In this document: positions 8,129 to 20,634 of the stretch, piece by piece
How positions within the stretch are numbered: position 1 is the stretch's first letter
How the letters are laid out: the number at the start of each line of letters is the position of its first letter
Origin: Bacillus sp. ISL-7
GTDB taxonomy: Bacteria; Bacillota; Bacilli; Bacillales_B; DSM-18226
NCBI RefSeq assembly: GCF_018613065.1
Contig: NZ_JAGGQW010000069.1
Location: 1 to 64,000 of the forward strand
DNA: 64,000 nucleotides
Direction: 5' to 3'
The notes under the pieces: model-generated
Seen by the model: only the letters and a program-made list of their open reading frames with translations
Databases searched by the model: none
Told to the model about the DNA's origin: nothing
Made by a program: the position numbers and the translations under genes

Positions 8129-8956
8129 CTAGACCTGCCCAAAAATTCCTTGATAAATTAACCTGATTCCAACAATGACAAGAATGGTTCGTAAAATTAA
8201 CACAATTGTTTTACTCTTAAGCTTTGTGTTTAAAAAGACACCCACCTTAGCTCCTATCCAAGCCCCAGGTACCAATGCTAAAGCATAAAGCCAGTCCACA
8301 TTTCCTAAAGTAATATGTGTAATCGAGCTCAGCAAGGATGTTGGTAAAATCATAAACATAGACGTGGCGGTTGCCACATGTGGTGGAAAGAAAAACACCA
8401 AAATCATGGTCGGAACCATTAAGGACCCGCCGCCCACACCAAAGACTCCCGATAAAAAGCCCACTATAAAAGCAATCAGGACTCCCACTATTGGGTTATA
8501 TCCATATTCAAAGGTTTTACTCGCTTTATCTGTAAAAGTGCGGATAATCCCCCGATCCTTCTGATAAGGAATGGGCTTTAATTTGTCCTTCAGTAATAAA
8601 ATAATCGAAATAAAAATAATAAATAGACCAAAAAAGATATTGAACGTCTTCATATGTAAGCCTTCAGTTACCCATGCGCCCAGAATACTCCCTGGACCAC
8701 TTCCGATTAGAAAAATCAGGCCGCTTTTATAATCAACTGTTTTGTGTTTCATATAAGCTAATGTGGATGATAGACCTGTAAAAATCATCGTAAACAGTGA
8801 TGTTCCTACCGCAACCTGAGGTGTTATATGTCCAAAGGCTGATAGGGTTGATAAATAAAGCAACGAGGGAACAATAATAATTCCGCCGCCTAATCCTATC
8901 AGCGAGCCTAACGAACTCGCAATAAGTCCAATCACTACTAGAATAATCCATTCCAT
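8129..8956 (-). CDS. yunE: TauE/SafE-family permease YunE
   Basis: A 275-residue integral membrane protein of the TauE/SafE (DUF81) sulfite/anion exporter family with about eight membrane segments. The duplicated family signature is visible: GSLIGLGGGIIIVPSLL near residue 17 and GVFGVGGGSLMVPTMIL near residue 170. Substrates of the family are sulfite, sulfoacetate and similar anions; for YunE the substrate is not established. Encoded directly upstream of yunD, which it may help by clearing anions, but that is speculation. Start ATG at 8956 has AGGAGAAAAG upstream. Confidence 0.9.
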   Translation of the reverse strand: MEWIILVVIGLIASSLGSLIGLGGGIIIVPSLLYLSTLSAFGHITPQVAVGTSLFTMIFTGLSSTLAYMKHKTVDYKSGLIFLIGSGPGSILGAWVTEGLHMKTFNIFFGLFIIFISIILLLKDKLKPIPYQKDRGIIRTFTDKASKTFEYGYNPIVGVLIAFIVGFLSGVFGVGGGSLMVPTMILVFFFPPHVATATSMFMILPTSLLSSITHITLGNVDWLYALALVPGAWIGAKVGVFLNTKLKSKTIVLILRTILVIVGIRLIYQGIFGQV

Positions 8957-8996
8957 GTTTTCTTTTCTCCTAACCTCTCGCTGTTTTGTATCCCTT

Positions 8997-9842
8997 TTAT
9001 AATAAATCTAGCTGGCGTGGAGCAAGTCCCTGATATTCAATTTGTAAAAGGTTGACCATTTCCTTGGCATTGTCTGCCGCATCTCCGCCAGAGTTGTTGT
9101 TAAAAAGGAGATAAACATCTCTTGATTCCTGGGCTAATTTTTGAATGGAAACTGCCCATTCTTCTAGCTCTTTTTGGTTATAGCGGTAAAGATAACGGAC
9201 CTCACGCCAATCCTCTCCGATTCGTTTTTGCCAGCCATGGACATTGCGGCCATGAAAACGGACAACAACCTTCTCTTGAGTGGTCGCCTGTACTACCATT
9301 GGGATAGAACCTTCTCCGGATTGTGGTTCATCACAAATACTATGAATCCATTTTTCTTTTGTCATAAAATCAAGTGTTTTTTGACGATACTGGGGAGTGA
9401 ACCATGACTGATGTCTAAATTCTAACGCGCAAGGGAGGTCACCCATCTCATGCTTGCACCATCTTAAGTATTCGACATTTTCGCGAGTACATGTAAACCA
9501 TGGTGGAAATTGAAAAAGGGTCATCGCTAGTTTATTCGCTTCTATGTATGGTTCGAGCGACTCTTTGAAGGCTCTGAACATCGCCTGTTTATTTTCAAAC
9601 GGAATTTCCCCTCGCATATGTCCGGTCATCCCCTGGTAGGATTTGACAATAAACTGAAAGCTGGCAGGTGTTTCATTGACCCACTTCTCAGCATTTCTTT
9701 TTGGCTGAATCGCATAAAAGGCTGAATCTACCTCTACGATTGGAAAGTGGCCTGCATATGCTTTTAGCTTGTCCCTTGACGAAATTTGGCCTGGATATAA
9801 GCTATCATGGTCGCCCCAGCCGGTTACACCGATGTAGATCAA
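8997..9842 (-). CDS. yunF: DUF72 family protein YunF
   Basis: A 281-residue DUF72 (TIM-barrel, YecE-like) protein. Family segments: IYIGVTGWGDHDSLYP at the N-terminus, FPIVEVDSAFYAIQP, ALEFRHQSWF in the middle and YLLFNNNSGGDAADNA near the C-terminus. Biochemical role unknown; DUF72 proteins resemble sugar-isomerase/endonuclease IV barrels. The TTG at 9842 is chosen because GGAGGTG ends six bases upstream and the protein then starts MIYIG like its homologues. Last gene of the yun run; separated from yunE by 40 bases. Confidence 0.9.
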   Translation of the reverse strand: MIYIGVTGWGDHDSLYPGQISSRDKLKAYAGHFPIVEVDSAFYAIQPKRNAEKWVNETPASFQFIVKSYQGMTGHMRGEIPFENKQAMFRAFKESLEPYIEANKLAMTLFQFPPWFTCTRENVEYLRWCKHEMGDLPCALEFRHQSWFTPQYRQKTLDFMTKEKWIHSICDEPQSGEGSIPMVVQATTQEKVVVRFHGRNVHGWQKRIGEDWREVRYLYRYNQKELEEWAVSIQKLAQESRDVYLLFNNNSGGDAADNAKEMVNLLQIEYQGLAPRQLDLL

Positions 9843-9944
9843 AAAACTCACCTCCAACTATTAATAATAGCATATCCATTTTTGGATTTGAGAAAAAGGG
9901 TGGAAGATATTTAGGTGCAAACAACAATTTCATGGCAATGGGGG

Positions 9945-10066
9945 CAGTCGCCAGTAAAGTGAGGCTATCCGCCAGTATCTCACCTTATCCGCCAGTATAC
10001 TGGTGCTATCCGACATTAAACTGGTGCTATCCGCCAGTAAACCACACCTATCCGACAGTAAACTGA
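9945..10066. repeat. Six-unit tandem array, consensus CTATCCGCCAGTAAACTGGTG
   Basis: About six imperfect units of 20-21 bases, each with TATCCG(C/A)CA(G/T)TA followed by a variable tail such as AACTGGTG or TCTCAC. The array is intergenic, between the start of yunF and the sufB terminator. Coding frames through it are not supported. It resembles, in its CCGCCA core, the arrays near 35.5 and 60.4 kb. Confidence 0.85.
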
Positions 10067-10079
10067 TTTTCAACGCAAA

Positions 10080-10105
10080 AACCCGCCTGCCATTGCGGCA
10101 AAGCG
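10080..10105 (-). terminator. Terminator of the suf operon
   Basis: ACCCGC and GCGGGT enclose a loop that itself can pair (TGCC/GGCA); on the minus strand the stem is followed by TTTT. It lies just downstream of the sufB stop. Confidence 0.75.
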
Positions 10106-10125
10106 GGTAAATTTTATTAAAAATA

Positions 10126-11523
10126 TTAACCGATCGATCCTTCCATCTCAAATTTAATGAGACGGTTCATTTCAACGGCGTATTCCATTGGTAATTCTTT
10201 CGTAAATGGCTCAATAAAGCCCATAACGATCATTTCTGTTGCTTCCTGTTGAGAAATACCACGGCTCATCAAGTAGAAGAGCTGCTCTTCAGAAACTTTA
10301 GAAACCTTCGCTTCATGCTCGAGCGAGATGTTATCGTTTAAGATTTCATTGTATGGGATTGTATCTGATGTCGACTTGTTATCCATAATTAATGTATCAC
10401 ATTCGATATTAGAACGTGCCCCATCTGCCTTACGACCGAAGTGAACTTGGCCACGATAGGTTACTTTACCGCCATGCTTAGAAATTGATTTAGAAACGAT
10501 TGTGGACGATGTATTTGGAGCTAAATGAATCATTTTTGCCCCAGCATCCTGGTGCTGACCTTTACCAGCAATTGCAATCGAAAGCGTCATACCACGAGCG
10601 CCTTCGCCTTTTAAAATAACGGCAGGATACTTCATCGTTAATTTTGAACCGATGTTACCATCAATCCATTCCATTGTCGCATTGGCATCACAAACCGCAC
10701 GCTTTGTTACAAGGTTAAAGACGTTATTAGCCCAGTTTTGGATCGTTGTATAACGGCAGTAAGCATCTTTTTTAATAACAATCTCAACAACGGCACTGTG
10801 CAGGGAGTTTGTTGTATAGACTGGTGCTGTACAACCCTCAACGTAATGCACGTGTGCGCCTTCATCAACAACGATTAATGTCCGTTCAAATTGACCCATG
10901 TTTTCAGAGTTAATACGGAAGTAAGCCTGTAATGGCGTATCTACTTTCACACCAGGTGGCACATAGATAAACGAGCCGCCTGACCATACAGCAGAGTTAA
11001 GCGCAGAAAACTTGTTATCGGTTGGCGGAATTGTTTTTCCAAAGTGTTCGCGGAAAATATCTTCATTTTCCCTTAAAGCAGAATCTGTATCCTTAAAGAC
11101 AATTCCTAAGTCTTCAAGTTCTACCTTCATGTTGTGGTAAACAACTTCAGATTCGTACTGAGCGGATACACCAGCAAGGTACTTTTGTTCAGCTTCTGGA
11201 ATTCCTAGCTTATCAAAAGTTGCCTTGATTTCTTCTGGTACTTCATCCCATGACTTCTCTGATTTTTCGGATGGTTTTACATAATAAGTAATTTCATCAA
11301 AATTTAAAGAAGCCATATCCCCGCCCCATTGTGGCATAGGCATTTTGTAAAAATGCTCAAGCGACTTCAAACGGAAGTCTAACATCCATTGTGGCTCATT
11401 CTTCAATTTAGATATTTCTTTTACAATATCAGATGTTAAACCTCGTTTTGATCGGAATATGGAAACGTCTTTATCGGCAAAACCATATTTATAATCACCG
11501 ATTTCCGGCATTTTTTTCGCCAT
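10126..11523 (-). CDS. sufB: Fe-S cluster scaffold protein SufB
   Basis: A 465-residue SufB, the core scaffold subunit of the SufBCD iron-sulfur cluster assembly complex. Family landmarks include [21 protein letters not shown] and [19 protein letters not shown], and the C-terminal [20 protein letters not shown] helix region. Normal length and complete. Last gene of sufCDSUB, 55 bases after sufU; ATG start with an AGGAGGAA RBS. Together with SufC and SufD it builds clusters from sulfur provided by SufS-SufU. Confidence 0.98.
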   Translation of the reverse strand: MAKKMPEIGDYKYGFADKDVSIFRSKRGLTSDIVKEISKLKNEPQWMLDFRLKSLEHFYKMPMPQWGGDMASLNFDEITYYVKPSEKSEKSWDEVPEEIKATFDKLGIPEAEQKYLAGVSAQYESEVVYHNMKVELEDLGIVFKDTDSALRENEDIFREHFGKTIPPTDNKFSALNSAVWSGGSFIYVPPGVKVDTPLQAYFRINSENMGQFERTLIVVDEGAHVHYVEGCTAPVYTTNSLHSAVVEIVIKKDAYCRYTTIQNWANNVFNLVTKRAVCDANATMEWIDGNIGSKLTMKYPAVILKGEGARGMTLSIAIAGKGQHQDAGAKMIHLAPNTSSTIVSKSISKHGGKVTYRGQVHFGRKADGARSNIECDTLIMDNKSTSDTIPYNEILNDNISLEHEAKVSKVSEEQLFYLMSRGISQQEATEMIVMGFIEPFTKELPMEYAVEMNRLIKFEMEGSIG

Positions 11524-11578
11524 CGTCGTGTTCCTCCATTTCTTAAAGGAATAAGGCCTAAAAATGCCCTATTTCATC

Positions 11579-14551
<2,973 letters not shown>

Positions 14552-14572
14552 TGTAATCCTCCTAACCCTCTC

Positions 14573-15358
14573 TTACGCTTCTTGCCCAACTGTTTCATCT
14601 TCAATTCCTAGCTCTTGTTTGATCCAGTCATATCCTTCAGCTTCTAAGCGTTGTGCCAGTTCTGCTCCACCGGATTTTACAACACGGCCTTGCATCATCA
14701 CATGCACATGGTCTGGAGTGATATAGTTTAAAAGTCGTTGATAATGTGTAATAACTAAGCAGCCAAAATCTTCGCCGCGCATTTGATTGATCCCTTTTGA
14801 AACTACCTTCAAAGCATCGATATCTAGTCCGGAGTCAATTTCATCTAAAATTGCAATTTTCGGTTCTAACATCATTAATTGCAGGATTTCGTTACGTTTT
14901 TTCTCACCGCCGGAGAAGCCTTCGTTTAAATAGCGTTGTGCCATATCAAGGTCCATTTCAAGGTATTCCATTTGCTTATCCATTTTGCGGATGAATTTCA
15001 TTAATGAAATTTCATTTCCTTCACCAAGACGGCTATTAAGTGCTGAGCGTAAAAAATCCGCATTGGTAACGCCGTTAATTTCACTAGGGTATTGCATTGC
15101 AAGGAATAGACCTGCTCGTGCACGCTCATCTACTTCCATATCCAGAACATTTTGTCCATCTAATGTGATTGTTCCGCTTGTCACTTCATATTTTGGATGA
15201 CCCATAATTGCAGAAGATAAAGTGGATTTACCCGTACCGTTTGGACCCATGATTGCGTGGATTTCTCCACCCTTTATTTCAAGGTTCACACCTTTTAAAA
15301 TTTCTTTCCCATCAATTGCTACATGTAAATCTTTGATCGTTAACGTTGATCCAGCCAT
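14573..15358 (-). CDS. sufC: Fe-S assembly ATPase SufC
   Basis: A 261-residue ABC-type ATPase without membrane partner that drives conformational changes in SufBD. Walker [10 protein letters not shown] (38-46), signature FSGGEKKR, Walker [13 protein letters not shown] and the switch histidine in VITHYQR are intact. First gene of the suf operon; RBS GGAGG seven bases before ATG. Confidence 0.98.
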   Translation of the reverse strand: MAGSTLTIKDLHVAIDGKEILKGVNLEIKGGEIHAIMGPNGTGKSTLSSAIMGHPKYEVTSGTITLDGQNVLDMEVDERARAGLFLAMQYPSEINGVTNADFLRSALNSRLGEGNEISLMKFIRKMDKQMEYLEMDLDMAQRYLNEGFSGGEKKRNEILQLMMLEPKIAILDEIDSGLDIDALKVVSKGINQMRGEDFGCLVITHYQRLLNYITPDHVHVMMQGRVVKSGGAELAQRLEAEGYDWIKQELGIEDETVGQEA

Positions 15359-15753
15359 ATCTATACCTCCGAAAAGAAAGTGTTGTTTCTTGTAGATTGA
15401 GTTATTCTATAACTCTATTCTCATTTTATTCTCATTCCAATCTTATAACAAATGAAATGTATTAGCAACTCTTAAACAGTAAAAACAGTCCATCTATTTT
15501 CATTAAGGTTGTACCAAATGAGAATGAAAAGGGGATTTGGAGTGGTTTTGAATAATAATTCAGTATATTATTATTAATAGAAATGACACTCGATTAAAAT
15601 CATACCTCATTTTTTTAGCATTTCCAAGTGAATTCAGGTCTAATGTTCTCTCTATTTTTACCCATCGTCATTGTTTAAATGTATGCCATCTTTAGACACA
15701 ACTACAGAGAAAAAGCCAGTGTTTCTACACTGACTTTCTTCCTATTTATAATC
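15359..15753. other. suf leader and metQ 3' region (no gene)
   Basis: A 395-base stretch without a supported gene. At its left end, upstream of sufC, the minus strand carries two direct TGAGAAT copies exactly 11 bases apart (15417-15423 and 15428-15434) and a weak TTGCTA/TATAAG promoter pair further up; a third TGAGAAT is on the opposite strand near 15517. The right end holds the metQ terminator. The centre is AT-rich with no clear signal. Confidence 0.6.
15711..15739 (-). terminator. Terminator of metNPQ
   Basis: On the minus strand AAAGTCAGTGT pairs with ACACTGGCTTT around a short loop (one mismatch) and is followed by TTT. It lies 15 bases beyond the metQ stop. Confidence 0.75.
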
Positions 15754-16593
15754 TTATTTAGAAACTGGTACAACGGCACCTTTGTATTTATCAAGAATGA
15801 AATCTTGAATTTCTTTAGAGTGAAGCACTTCTACAAGCGTTTTGATTTCTTTTCGGTCTTTGTCCTCTGAACGAACGACAATTAGGTTTGCCGGAACAAC
15901 GTCATCGCCTTCAAATGCAATTCCATACTTTCCGATGTCAATACCGCCTTCTAAAGCGTAGTTCGTATTAATGACGACCGCATCACCTTCACCGCTATCG
16001 AAAGAAGAGGCTAATAATTTTGCTTCAATTAAAGTTGAGAAATCAAGGTTCTTAGGATTTTCGACAATATCCTCTACTCTTGCATTCGCGCCAACGCCTT
16101 CTTTTAGCTTAATTAAACCTTCTTTTTCAAATATAGGTAAGATACGTCCATGGTCACTTAGTGAATCACTCATAATGATTTTTGCACCTTTTGGAAGGTC
16201 TTTTAAGCTTTTATATTTTTTAGAATAAATTCCGATTGGTTCCTTATGAATTCCACCAACACTTACAAAATCAAAATCCTTATTTTCTTTCATTTGCAGA
16301 TCTAAATACCCTGGAGTTTGAAAATAGTTTGCGTCAAGTTCTTTATCCCTTAACGCTACGTTTGGCAGGATATAATCTTGAAAAACTTGCACTTCTAGGT
16401 CAATACCTTTTTTCTTTAATAAGGGTTTTGCCGCTTCTAGCACTTCCGCATGCGGCACAGCAGATGCACCAACGACTAATTTCTTGTTACCATCTTTTCC
16501 TTCTTTTTCCCCCGCATCGTTTTTAGCACCAGCGCACGCTGTTAGGGCAAATGCTAATAGCGCAATGGCAATAAAACTAAATACTTTTTTCAT
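15754..16593 (-). CDS. metQ: Methionine-binding lipoprotein MetQ
   Basis: A 279-residue NlpA-family substrate-binding lipoprotein for D/L-methionine. Signal peptide with lipobox LTAC (Cys19), then the family blocks VGASAVPHAEVLE, LDANYFQT and TNYALEGGI. RBS AGGAGGAG precedes the ATG. Third gene of metN-metP-metQ; the whole operon is under the SAM riboswitch at 18.5 kb, so expression falls when methionine/SAM is plentiful. Confidence 0.96.
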   Translation of the reverse strand: MKKVFSFIAIALLAFALTACAGAKNDAGEKEGKDGNKKLVVGASAVPHAEVLEAAKPLLKKKGIDLEVQVFQDYILPNVALRDKELDANYFQTPGYLDLQMKENKDFDFVSVGGIHKEPIGIYSKKYKSLKDLPKGAKIIMSDSLSDHGRILPIFEKEGLIKLKEGVGANARVEDIVENPKNLDFSTLIEAKLLASSFDSGEGDAVVINTNYALEGGIDIGKYGIAFEGDDVVPANLIVVRSEDKDRKEIKTLVEVLHSKEIQDFILDKYKGAVVPVSK

Positions 16594-16609
16594 AATTTAA
16601 CTCCTCCTG

Positions 16610-17275
16610 TTATCGTTTATCAGTTTTCTTTGTAAAATAATCTCCAGCAAATTGGATGATAAATACTAAAATTAAAATCGCAATCGTTGCAACTAATGTG
16701 ACAATCGGTCGATTACGCTGAAAACCTTCAAGGTAGGCAAAATGGCCAAGTCCCCCAGCTCCAATGACTCCGGCCATCGCTGTAAAGCCGACGAGCGAAA
16801 TTGCTGTAACTGTAATCCCTGAAATTAATGCCGGCAAGGATTCCGGTATTAATACTTTAAAAATGATATGACCCTGTGTTGCCCCCATCGATTGTGATGC
16901 CTCAATAACACCTTTATCAATCTCCCTAAGGGCAATTTCTACCATTCGTGCGTAAAAAGGAGCTGCTCCAATAATTAGGGCCGGCATCGCTGCATTTGCA
17001 CCGAGCATGGTCCCAAGCAATAATTTTGTAAAAGGAATTAATAAAACAATTAAGATAATAAAGGGGATCGATCTGAAAATATTAACAAAGCCAGCAATAA
17101 CGACATTAACAGTCCGATTAGCCCATATATTTCCTTTATCTGTTAAAAATAATAACAGACCGAGGAATAATCCTAATATAAAAGTCGTAAATACTGAAAT
17201 GGAAGTCATATAAATGGTTTCACGTGTTGCTTCTATTAAATTTTCCCACTTTACCATTTCCATAAAATCAGCCAT
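16610..17275 (-). CDS. metP: Methionine ABC transporter permease MetP
   Basis: A 221-residue MetI-type permease with five membrane segments and the EAA loop near residues 140-160 (EASQSMGATQGHIIFKVLIPE), which docks on MetN. Start overlaps the metN stop by eight bases, and metQ follows after 16 bases. Complete. Confidence 0.96.
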   Translation of the reverse strand: MADFMEMVKWENLIEATRETIYMTSISVFTTFILGLFLGLLLFLTDKGNIWANRTVNVVIAGFVNIFRSIPFIILIVLLIPFTKLLLGTMLGANAAMPALIIGAAPFYARMVEIALREIDKGVIEASQSMGATQGHIIFKVLIPESLPALISGITVTAISLVGFTAMAGVIGAGGLGHFAYLEGFQRNRPIVTLVATIAILILVFIIQFAGDYFTKKTDKR

Positions 17276-18293
17276 TACTGATCACCTCCACGCCGACTTG
17301 CTGTGAGTGAATATAATCGATGGCTTTCTGTATTTCGCTTGACTGTCCATCCAAGTGAATAAATAATGTTCCGTATGATCCGTTTTGCGTGTGCGAAATT
17401 TTCCCTTGAAGAATATTTACGACAACATCGCAATCTCGGATGACGTTTGTGATTAATGGTTGTTCTGCTGCTGCCCCGATGAATGAGAGCTGAACCACTT
17501 GTCCATGCGGATAAAGTTCGAGTAGATGTTTGATTGTTTCTATCGTTTCATCCGGTTCCGTTACCTGCTGGACAAATCGCTTTGTAATCGGCTGCTGCGG
17601 GTTTTTAAACACATTCAACACCGGACCAAGCTCAACGACTCTTCCGTTTTCCATTACTGCCACCTGGTGGCATATTTTACGGATGACATGCATTTCATGG
17701 GTAATCAAAACAATCGTTAAACCAAGCCGTTTATTAATATCCACTAACAAATCCAATATAGAATCTGTTGTTTGCGGGTCAAGTGCGGAGGTTGCTTCAT
17801 CACAAAGCAGCACTTTTGGATTGTTAGCGAGTGCCCTGGCAATCCCTACCCGTTGCTTTTGTCCACCGCTTAACTGGGATGGATAAGCATTTTCTCTTCC
17901 CTCTAGGCCAACTAGTTTAATAAGCTCTTCCACTCTTTTTTTTCTTTGTGGACCATTTACACCTGCAATTTCGAGTGGAAAAGCGATATTTTCACTAACC
18001 GTCCTCGACCACAGTAAATTAAAATGCTGAAATATCATGCTGATTTCCTGACGTGCTTTTCGAAGCTCACTGCCTTTAATCTTCGAAATAACGCGGCCAG
18101 CTACTGTTACAGTTCCGTCGGTTGGCAGCTCTAATCCATTTAACATTCGGATTAAGGTACTTTTACCAGCACCACTGTATCCAATCACTCCGAATATTTC
18201 TCCCTCTTGTATTTCCAGGTTGACATTATCGACGGCTCTTAGCTGACCTTGTTTAGAAGGGAATATCTTCTGGACATTTTTTATTGAAATCAT
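17268..18293 (-). CDS. metN: Methionine ABC transporter ATPase MetN
   Basis: A 341-residue ABC ATPase. Walker A GYSGAGKST (38-46), signature LSGGQKQR, Walker B VLLCDEATSALD, and a C-terminal NIL domain from about residue 265, which in MetN binds methionine and gives trans-inhibition of transport. First gene of metNPQ, directly downstream of a SAM riboswitch and its terminator. Confidence 0.97.
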   Translation of the reverse strand: MISIKNVQKIFPSKQGQLRAVDNVNLEIQEGEIFGVIGYSGAGKSTLIRMLNGLELPTDGTVTVAGRVISKIKGSELRKARQEISMIFQHFNLLWSRTVSENIAFPLEIAGVNGPQRKKRVEELIKLVGLEGRENAYPSQLSGGQKQRVGIARALANNPKVLLCDEATSALDPQTTDSILDLLVDINKRLGLTIVLITHEMHVIRKICHQVAVMENGRVVELGPVLNVFKNPQQPITKRFVQQVTEPDETIETIKHLLELYPHGQVVQLSFIGAAAEQPLITNVIRDCDVVVNILQGKISHTQNGSYGTLFIHLDGQSSEIQKAIDYIHSQQVGVEVISNG

Positions 18294-18405
18294 TGAATCA
18301 CCTGCTTCTTATCCAATTTACTTAACATTCTGAAAGATTTGTATTGTAATATACCGCTTATATAATATAGGGTTTGACTTTTTCAACAAAAAGATTCTGT
18401 TTTAA

Positions 18406-18439
18406 CAAAATAAAAGCCTTTCTGCGCAGGCAGAAAGGC
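18406..18439 (-). terminator. Riboswitch-controlled terminator of metN
   Basis: On the minus strand GCCTTTCTG / CAGAAAGGC encloses six bases and is followed by TTTTATTTT. It lies between the SAM aptamer and metN and is the expression platform. Confidence 0.9.
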
Positions 18440-18454
18440 ATCATTAAAAATAAT

Positions 18455-18571
18455 CCTTTCTCCCATCTCCCAAAGCAATCGCTTTGTGTGAATTGGCACC
18501 ATTTCAATAATAAATATTGACGGTTGCCGGGCTTCATCGGGCACATCCCTCCACCTCTCTTGATAAGAGCA
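18455..18571 (-). promoter_or_regulatory. SAM-I (S-box) riboswitch, metNPQ leader
   Basis: Read on the minus strand the conserved S-box blocks appear in order: CTTATCAAGAGAGGTGGAGGG, GATGAAGCCCGGCAACC, GGTGCCAATTC and the closing GGGAGATGGGAGAAAGG region. Binding of S-adenosylmethionine would stabilise P1 and allow the terminator at 18406-18439 to form. Confidence 0.95.
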
Positions 18572-18631
18572 TCAAGTAACCTATATTCAATTAAAACGTT
18601 AATTTGTTTAAGTAATTATATTACGAAAGTT

Positions 18632-18660
18632 ATCGTATCATGGATAAAAAGGGGTGTCAA
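18632..18660 (-). promoter_or_regulatory. SigA promoter of metNPQ
   Basis: Minus strand TTGACA (18660-18655), 17-base spacer, TACGAT (18637-18632). Transcription would begin about 55 bases before the S-box aptamer. Confidence 0.65.
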
Positions 18661-18702
18661 TGAAAATAACTTCATATTCGAAAAAATAAGTTTTGGTAAC
18701 TT

Positions 18703-20019
18703 TTATGCATTTACCTTTAATGAGATTACACCAGTAGCAGCCAAAATAGCTGATTCGAGATCTTCGATTAAATCCTCAACATTCTCGATACCGATTGAAA
18801 GGCGAATCAAATCCTCTGTTACACCTGCAGCTTTCAGGCCATCAGCATCTAATTGCTGATGGGTGGTGCTTGCTGGGTGAATAATTAAACTTTTTGCATC
18901 GCCAACGTTTGCAACATGCGCCCATAGAGTAATCGAATCGATTAATTTGGCTCCTGCTTCTTTACCACCTTTAATCCCGAAGACAACCATGGAACCTGCA
19001 CCTTTTGGCAAGTACTTTTTGGCTAATTCATAATCTGGGTGGGATGGGTGTCCTGGATAAGATACCCATTCCACAGCAGGATGATTAGTTAAATATTCCA
19101 CCATTTCTTTAGTATTAGCCACATGCTCCTTCATTCGAACATGCAGTGTTTCAAGTCCAAGGATAAACTGGAAGGAATTTTGCGGACTTAACGCCGGTCC
19201 TAAGTCACGCAGCAATTGGACACGGGCTTTGATAATATAGGCGATCTCACCTAGGGCTTCGGCATACACCAGGTCATGGTAGCTGGCATCTGGCGTTGTA
19301 AAACCAGGGAATCGCGGCGAATTCCAATCGAACTTCCCACCATCGACAATAACTCCACCTGTAGTTGTTCCATTTCCTAAGAGCCATTTGGTGGCAGAAT
19401 GAATCACAATATCGGCACCATATTCAATTGGCCGGCACAGATATGGAGTGGCAAAGGTGTTATCAATAATTAATGGAACACCTGCTGCATGAGCAATATC
19501 GGCGACTTTTTCAATATCCAGTACACGAAGGCTTGGATTACCAATCGTTTCAGCAAAAACAGCCTTTGTTTTGTCGGTAATAGCCGCACGGAAGTTTTCC
19601 GGATTTTCAGGGTCAACAAATTTCACTTTAATCCCGTATTTTGGAAGCGTCACTGCAAAAAGATTATATGTTCCGCCATAGAGATTTGATGCCGATACGA
19701 TTTCATCGCCAGCTTCAGCAATATTTAAAATGGCGAGGGTAATCGCTGCCATACCGCTAGCAACTGCTAGGGCACCAACGCCGCCTTCCAATAATGCTAC
19801 TCTTTCTTCAAAAACGGTAGTAGTAGGGTTGTGAATGCGTGTGTATATGTACCCAGGTTCCGCTAAGCTAAATAGGTTTGCCGCATGCTCTGTATTCTTA
19901 AATTGATAGGCGTTGTTTTGGTAAATCGGAACGGCTCGAGCCCCCGTTACCGGATCCGGAGACAATCCACCATGAACACTCAATGTTTCAAAACGATACT
20001 TCTTTTGATTTTCACCCAT
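18703..20019 (-). CDS. metY: O-acetylhomoserine sulfhydrylase (MetY type)
   Basis: A 438-residue PLP enzyme of the Cys/Met metabolism family, length and N-terminus ([15 protein letters not shown]) matching O-acetylhomoserine aminocarboxypropyltransferase/cysteine synthase. PLP lysine in [10 protein letters not shown] near residue 209. It makes homocysteine from O-acetylhomoserine and sulfide. ATG at 20019 is chosen (AGGAGGAAGTAGT upstream); the longer frame runs into the riboswitch terminator. It has its own SAM riboswitch and is not part of this region in B. subtilis, so it is an addition to the shared gene order. Confidence 0.93.
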   Translation of the reverse strand: MGENQKKYRFETLSVHGGLSPDPVTGARAVPIYQNNAYQFKNTEHAANLFSLAEPGYIYTRIHNPTTTVFEERVALLEGGVGALAVASGMAAITLAILNIAEAGDEIVSASNLYGGTYNLFAVTLPKYGIKVKFVDPENPENFRAAITDKTKAVFAETIGNPSLRVLDIEKVADIAHAAGVPLIIDNTFATPYLCRPIEYGADIVIHSATKWLLGNGTTTGGVIVDGGKFDWNSPRFPGFTTPDASYHDLVYAEALGEIAYIIKARVQLLRDLGPALSPQNSFQFILGLETLHVRMKEHVANTKEMVEYLTNHPAVEWVSYPGHPSHPDYELAKKYLPKGAGSMVVFGIKGGKEAGAKLIDSITLWAHVANVGDAKSLIIHPASTTHQQLDADGLKAAGVTEDLIRLSIGIENVEDLIEDLESAILAATGVISLKVNA

Positions 20020-20051
20020 ACTACTTCCTCCTTTTTTGCAATTCAACAAAC

Positions 20052-20078
20052 AAAACCCCCGCTTCATAGAAGAGGGGG
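20052..20078 (-). terminator. Riboswitch-controlled terminator of metY
   Basis: On the minus strand CCCCCTCTT pairs with GAAGCGGGGG around CTAT and is followed by TTTTG; it separates the SAM aptamer from metY. Confidence 0.88.
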
Positions 20079-20082
20079 ACTC

Positions 20083-20198
20083 TCTCCTCATCTCTCAGAG
20101 CATCTCCGCTCTGCTGGATTTAGCACCGTGTGATTGTGTTATAAACCGGTTGCTGGGCTTCAAAGGGCCAGTCCCTCCGCCACTCTCGATAAGAATGT
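20083..20198 (-). promoter_or_regulatory. SAM-I (S-box) riboswitch, metY leader
   Basis: Minus strand blocks: TTCTTATCGAGAGTGGCGGA, GGCCCTTTGAAGCCCAGCAACC, GGTGCTAAATCCAGC, then the P4 hairpin CAGAGC/GCTCTG and GATGAGGA, which closes P1 with TTCTTATC. All S-box landmarks are present. Controls metY by terminator formation. Confidence 0.94.
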
Positions 20199-20236
20199 TT
20201 ATTGAATTGTCTTTATTATTTGATTATTCACCTAAA

Positions 20237-20265
20237 ACTTTACAGTAAGTTTAATTCCGAGTCAA
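20237..20265 (-). promoter_or_regulatory. SigA promoter of metY
   Basis: Minus strand TTGACT (20265-20260), 17-base spacer, TAAAGT (20242-20237). It lies about 40 bases upstream of the S-box. Confidence 0.55.
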
Positions 20266-20274
20266 TAGCTCTGA

Positions 20275-20634
20275 TTAGAAATTTGTTATTTTTGGTAAAT
20301 TTTCCCTTGCCTTTGTCAAATAGAAGACAGATTCTAGTAATAATGTGCTGCGAATTGGAGCGGAAATACGTAATTGGCCGTTATGTTCAAGGGCCCTTAA
20401 CCGTTCTTTCCCTTCAAGTAGTTGTTTCATTGCCTTAAGGTCACCGCGGATTTCGGATATCGTTCGTGTCACTTCGCTATCATGAAGTATGAATATTTCT
20501 CCATTCTTTATGATAATCTGAATGGCTTTTTGTTCACAAACCAAATTCACTCGCAAATCGATGTGTTCTAGTAACGGCAGAACATGCCTTTGCTGTTTGA
20601 TTGCTAATTGAAAGTTTTTCAGCATCTCTATCAT
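20275..20634 (-). CDS. yusD: SCP2-like protein YusD
   Basis: A 119-residue protein with an SCP-2 sterol-carrier-like pattern (ISEIRGDLKAMKQLLEGKERLR in the middle, GQLRISAPIRSTLLLESVFYL at the end). Corresponds by position, between metNPQ and yusE, to B. subtilis YusD. SCP2 folds bind lipids; no catalytic residues. RBS GGAGTGG sits before the ATG. Function otherwise unknown. Confidence 0.65.
   Translation of the reverse strand: MIEMLKNFQLAIKQQRHVLPLLEHIDLRVNLVCEQKAIQIIIKNGEIFILHDSEVTRTISEIRGDLKAMKQLLEGKERLRALEHNGQLRISAPIRSTLLLESVFYLTKARENLPKITNF

Noticed and set aside
9701..10066. 121-codon plus-strand ORF through the repeat array
   Set aside because: Its C-terminal half is the translated tandem repeat and its N-terminal half is antisense to yunF.
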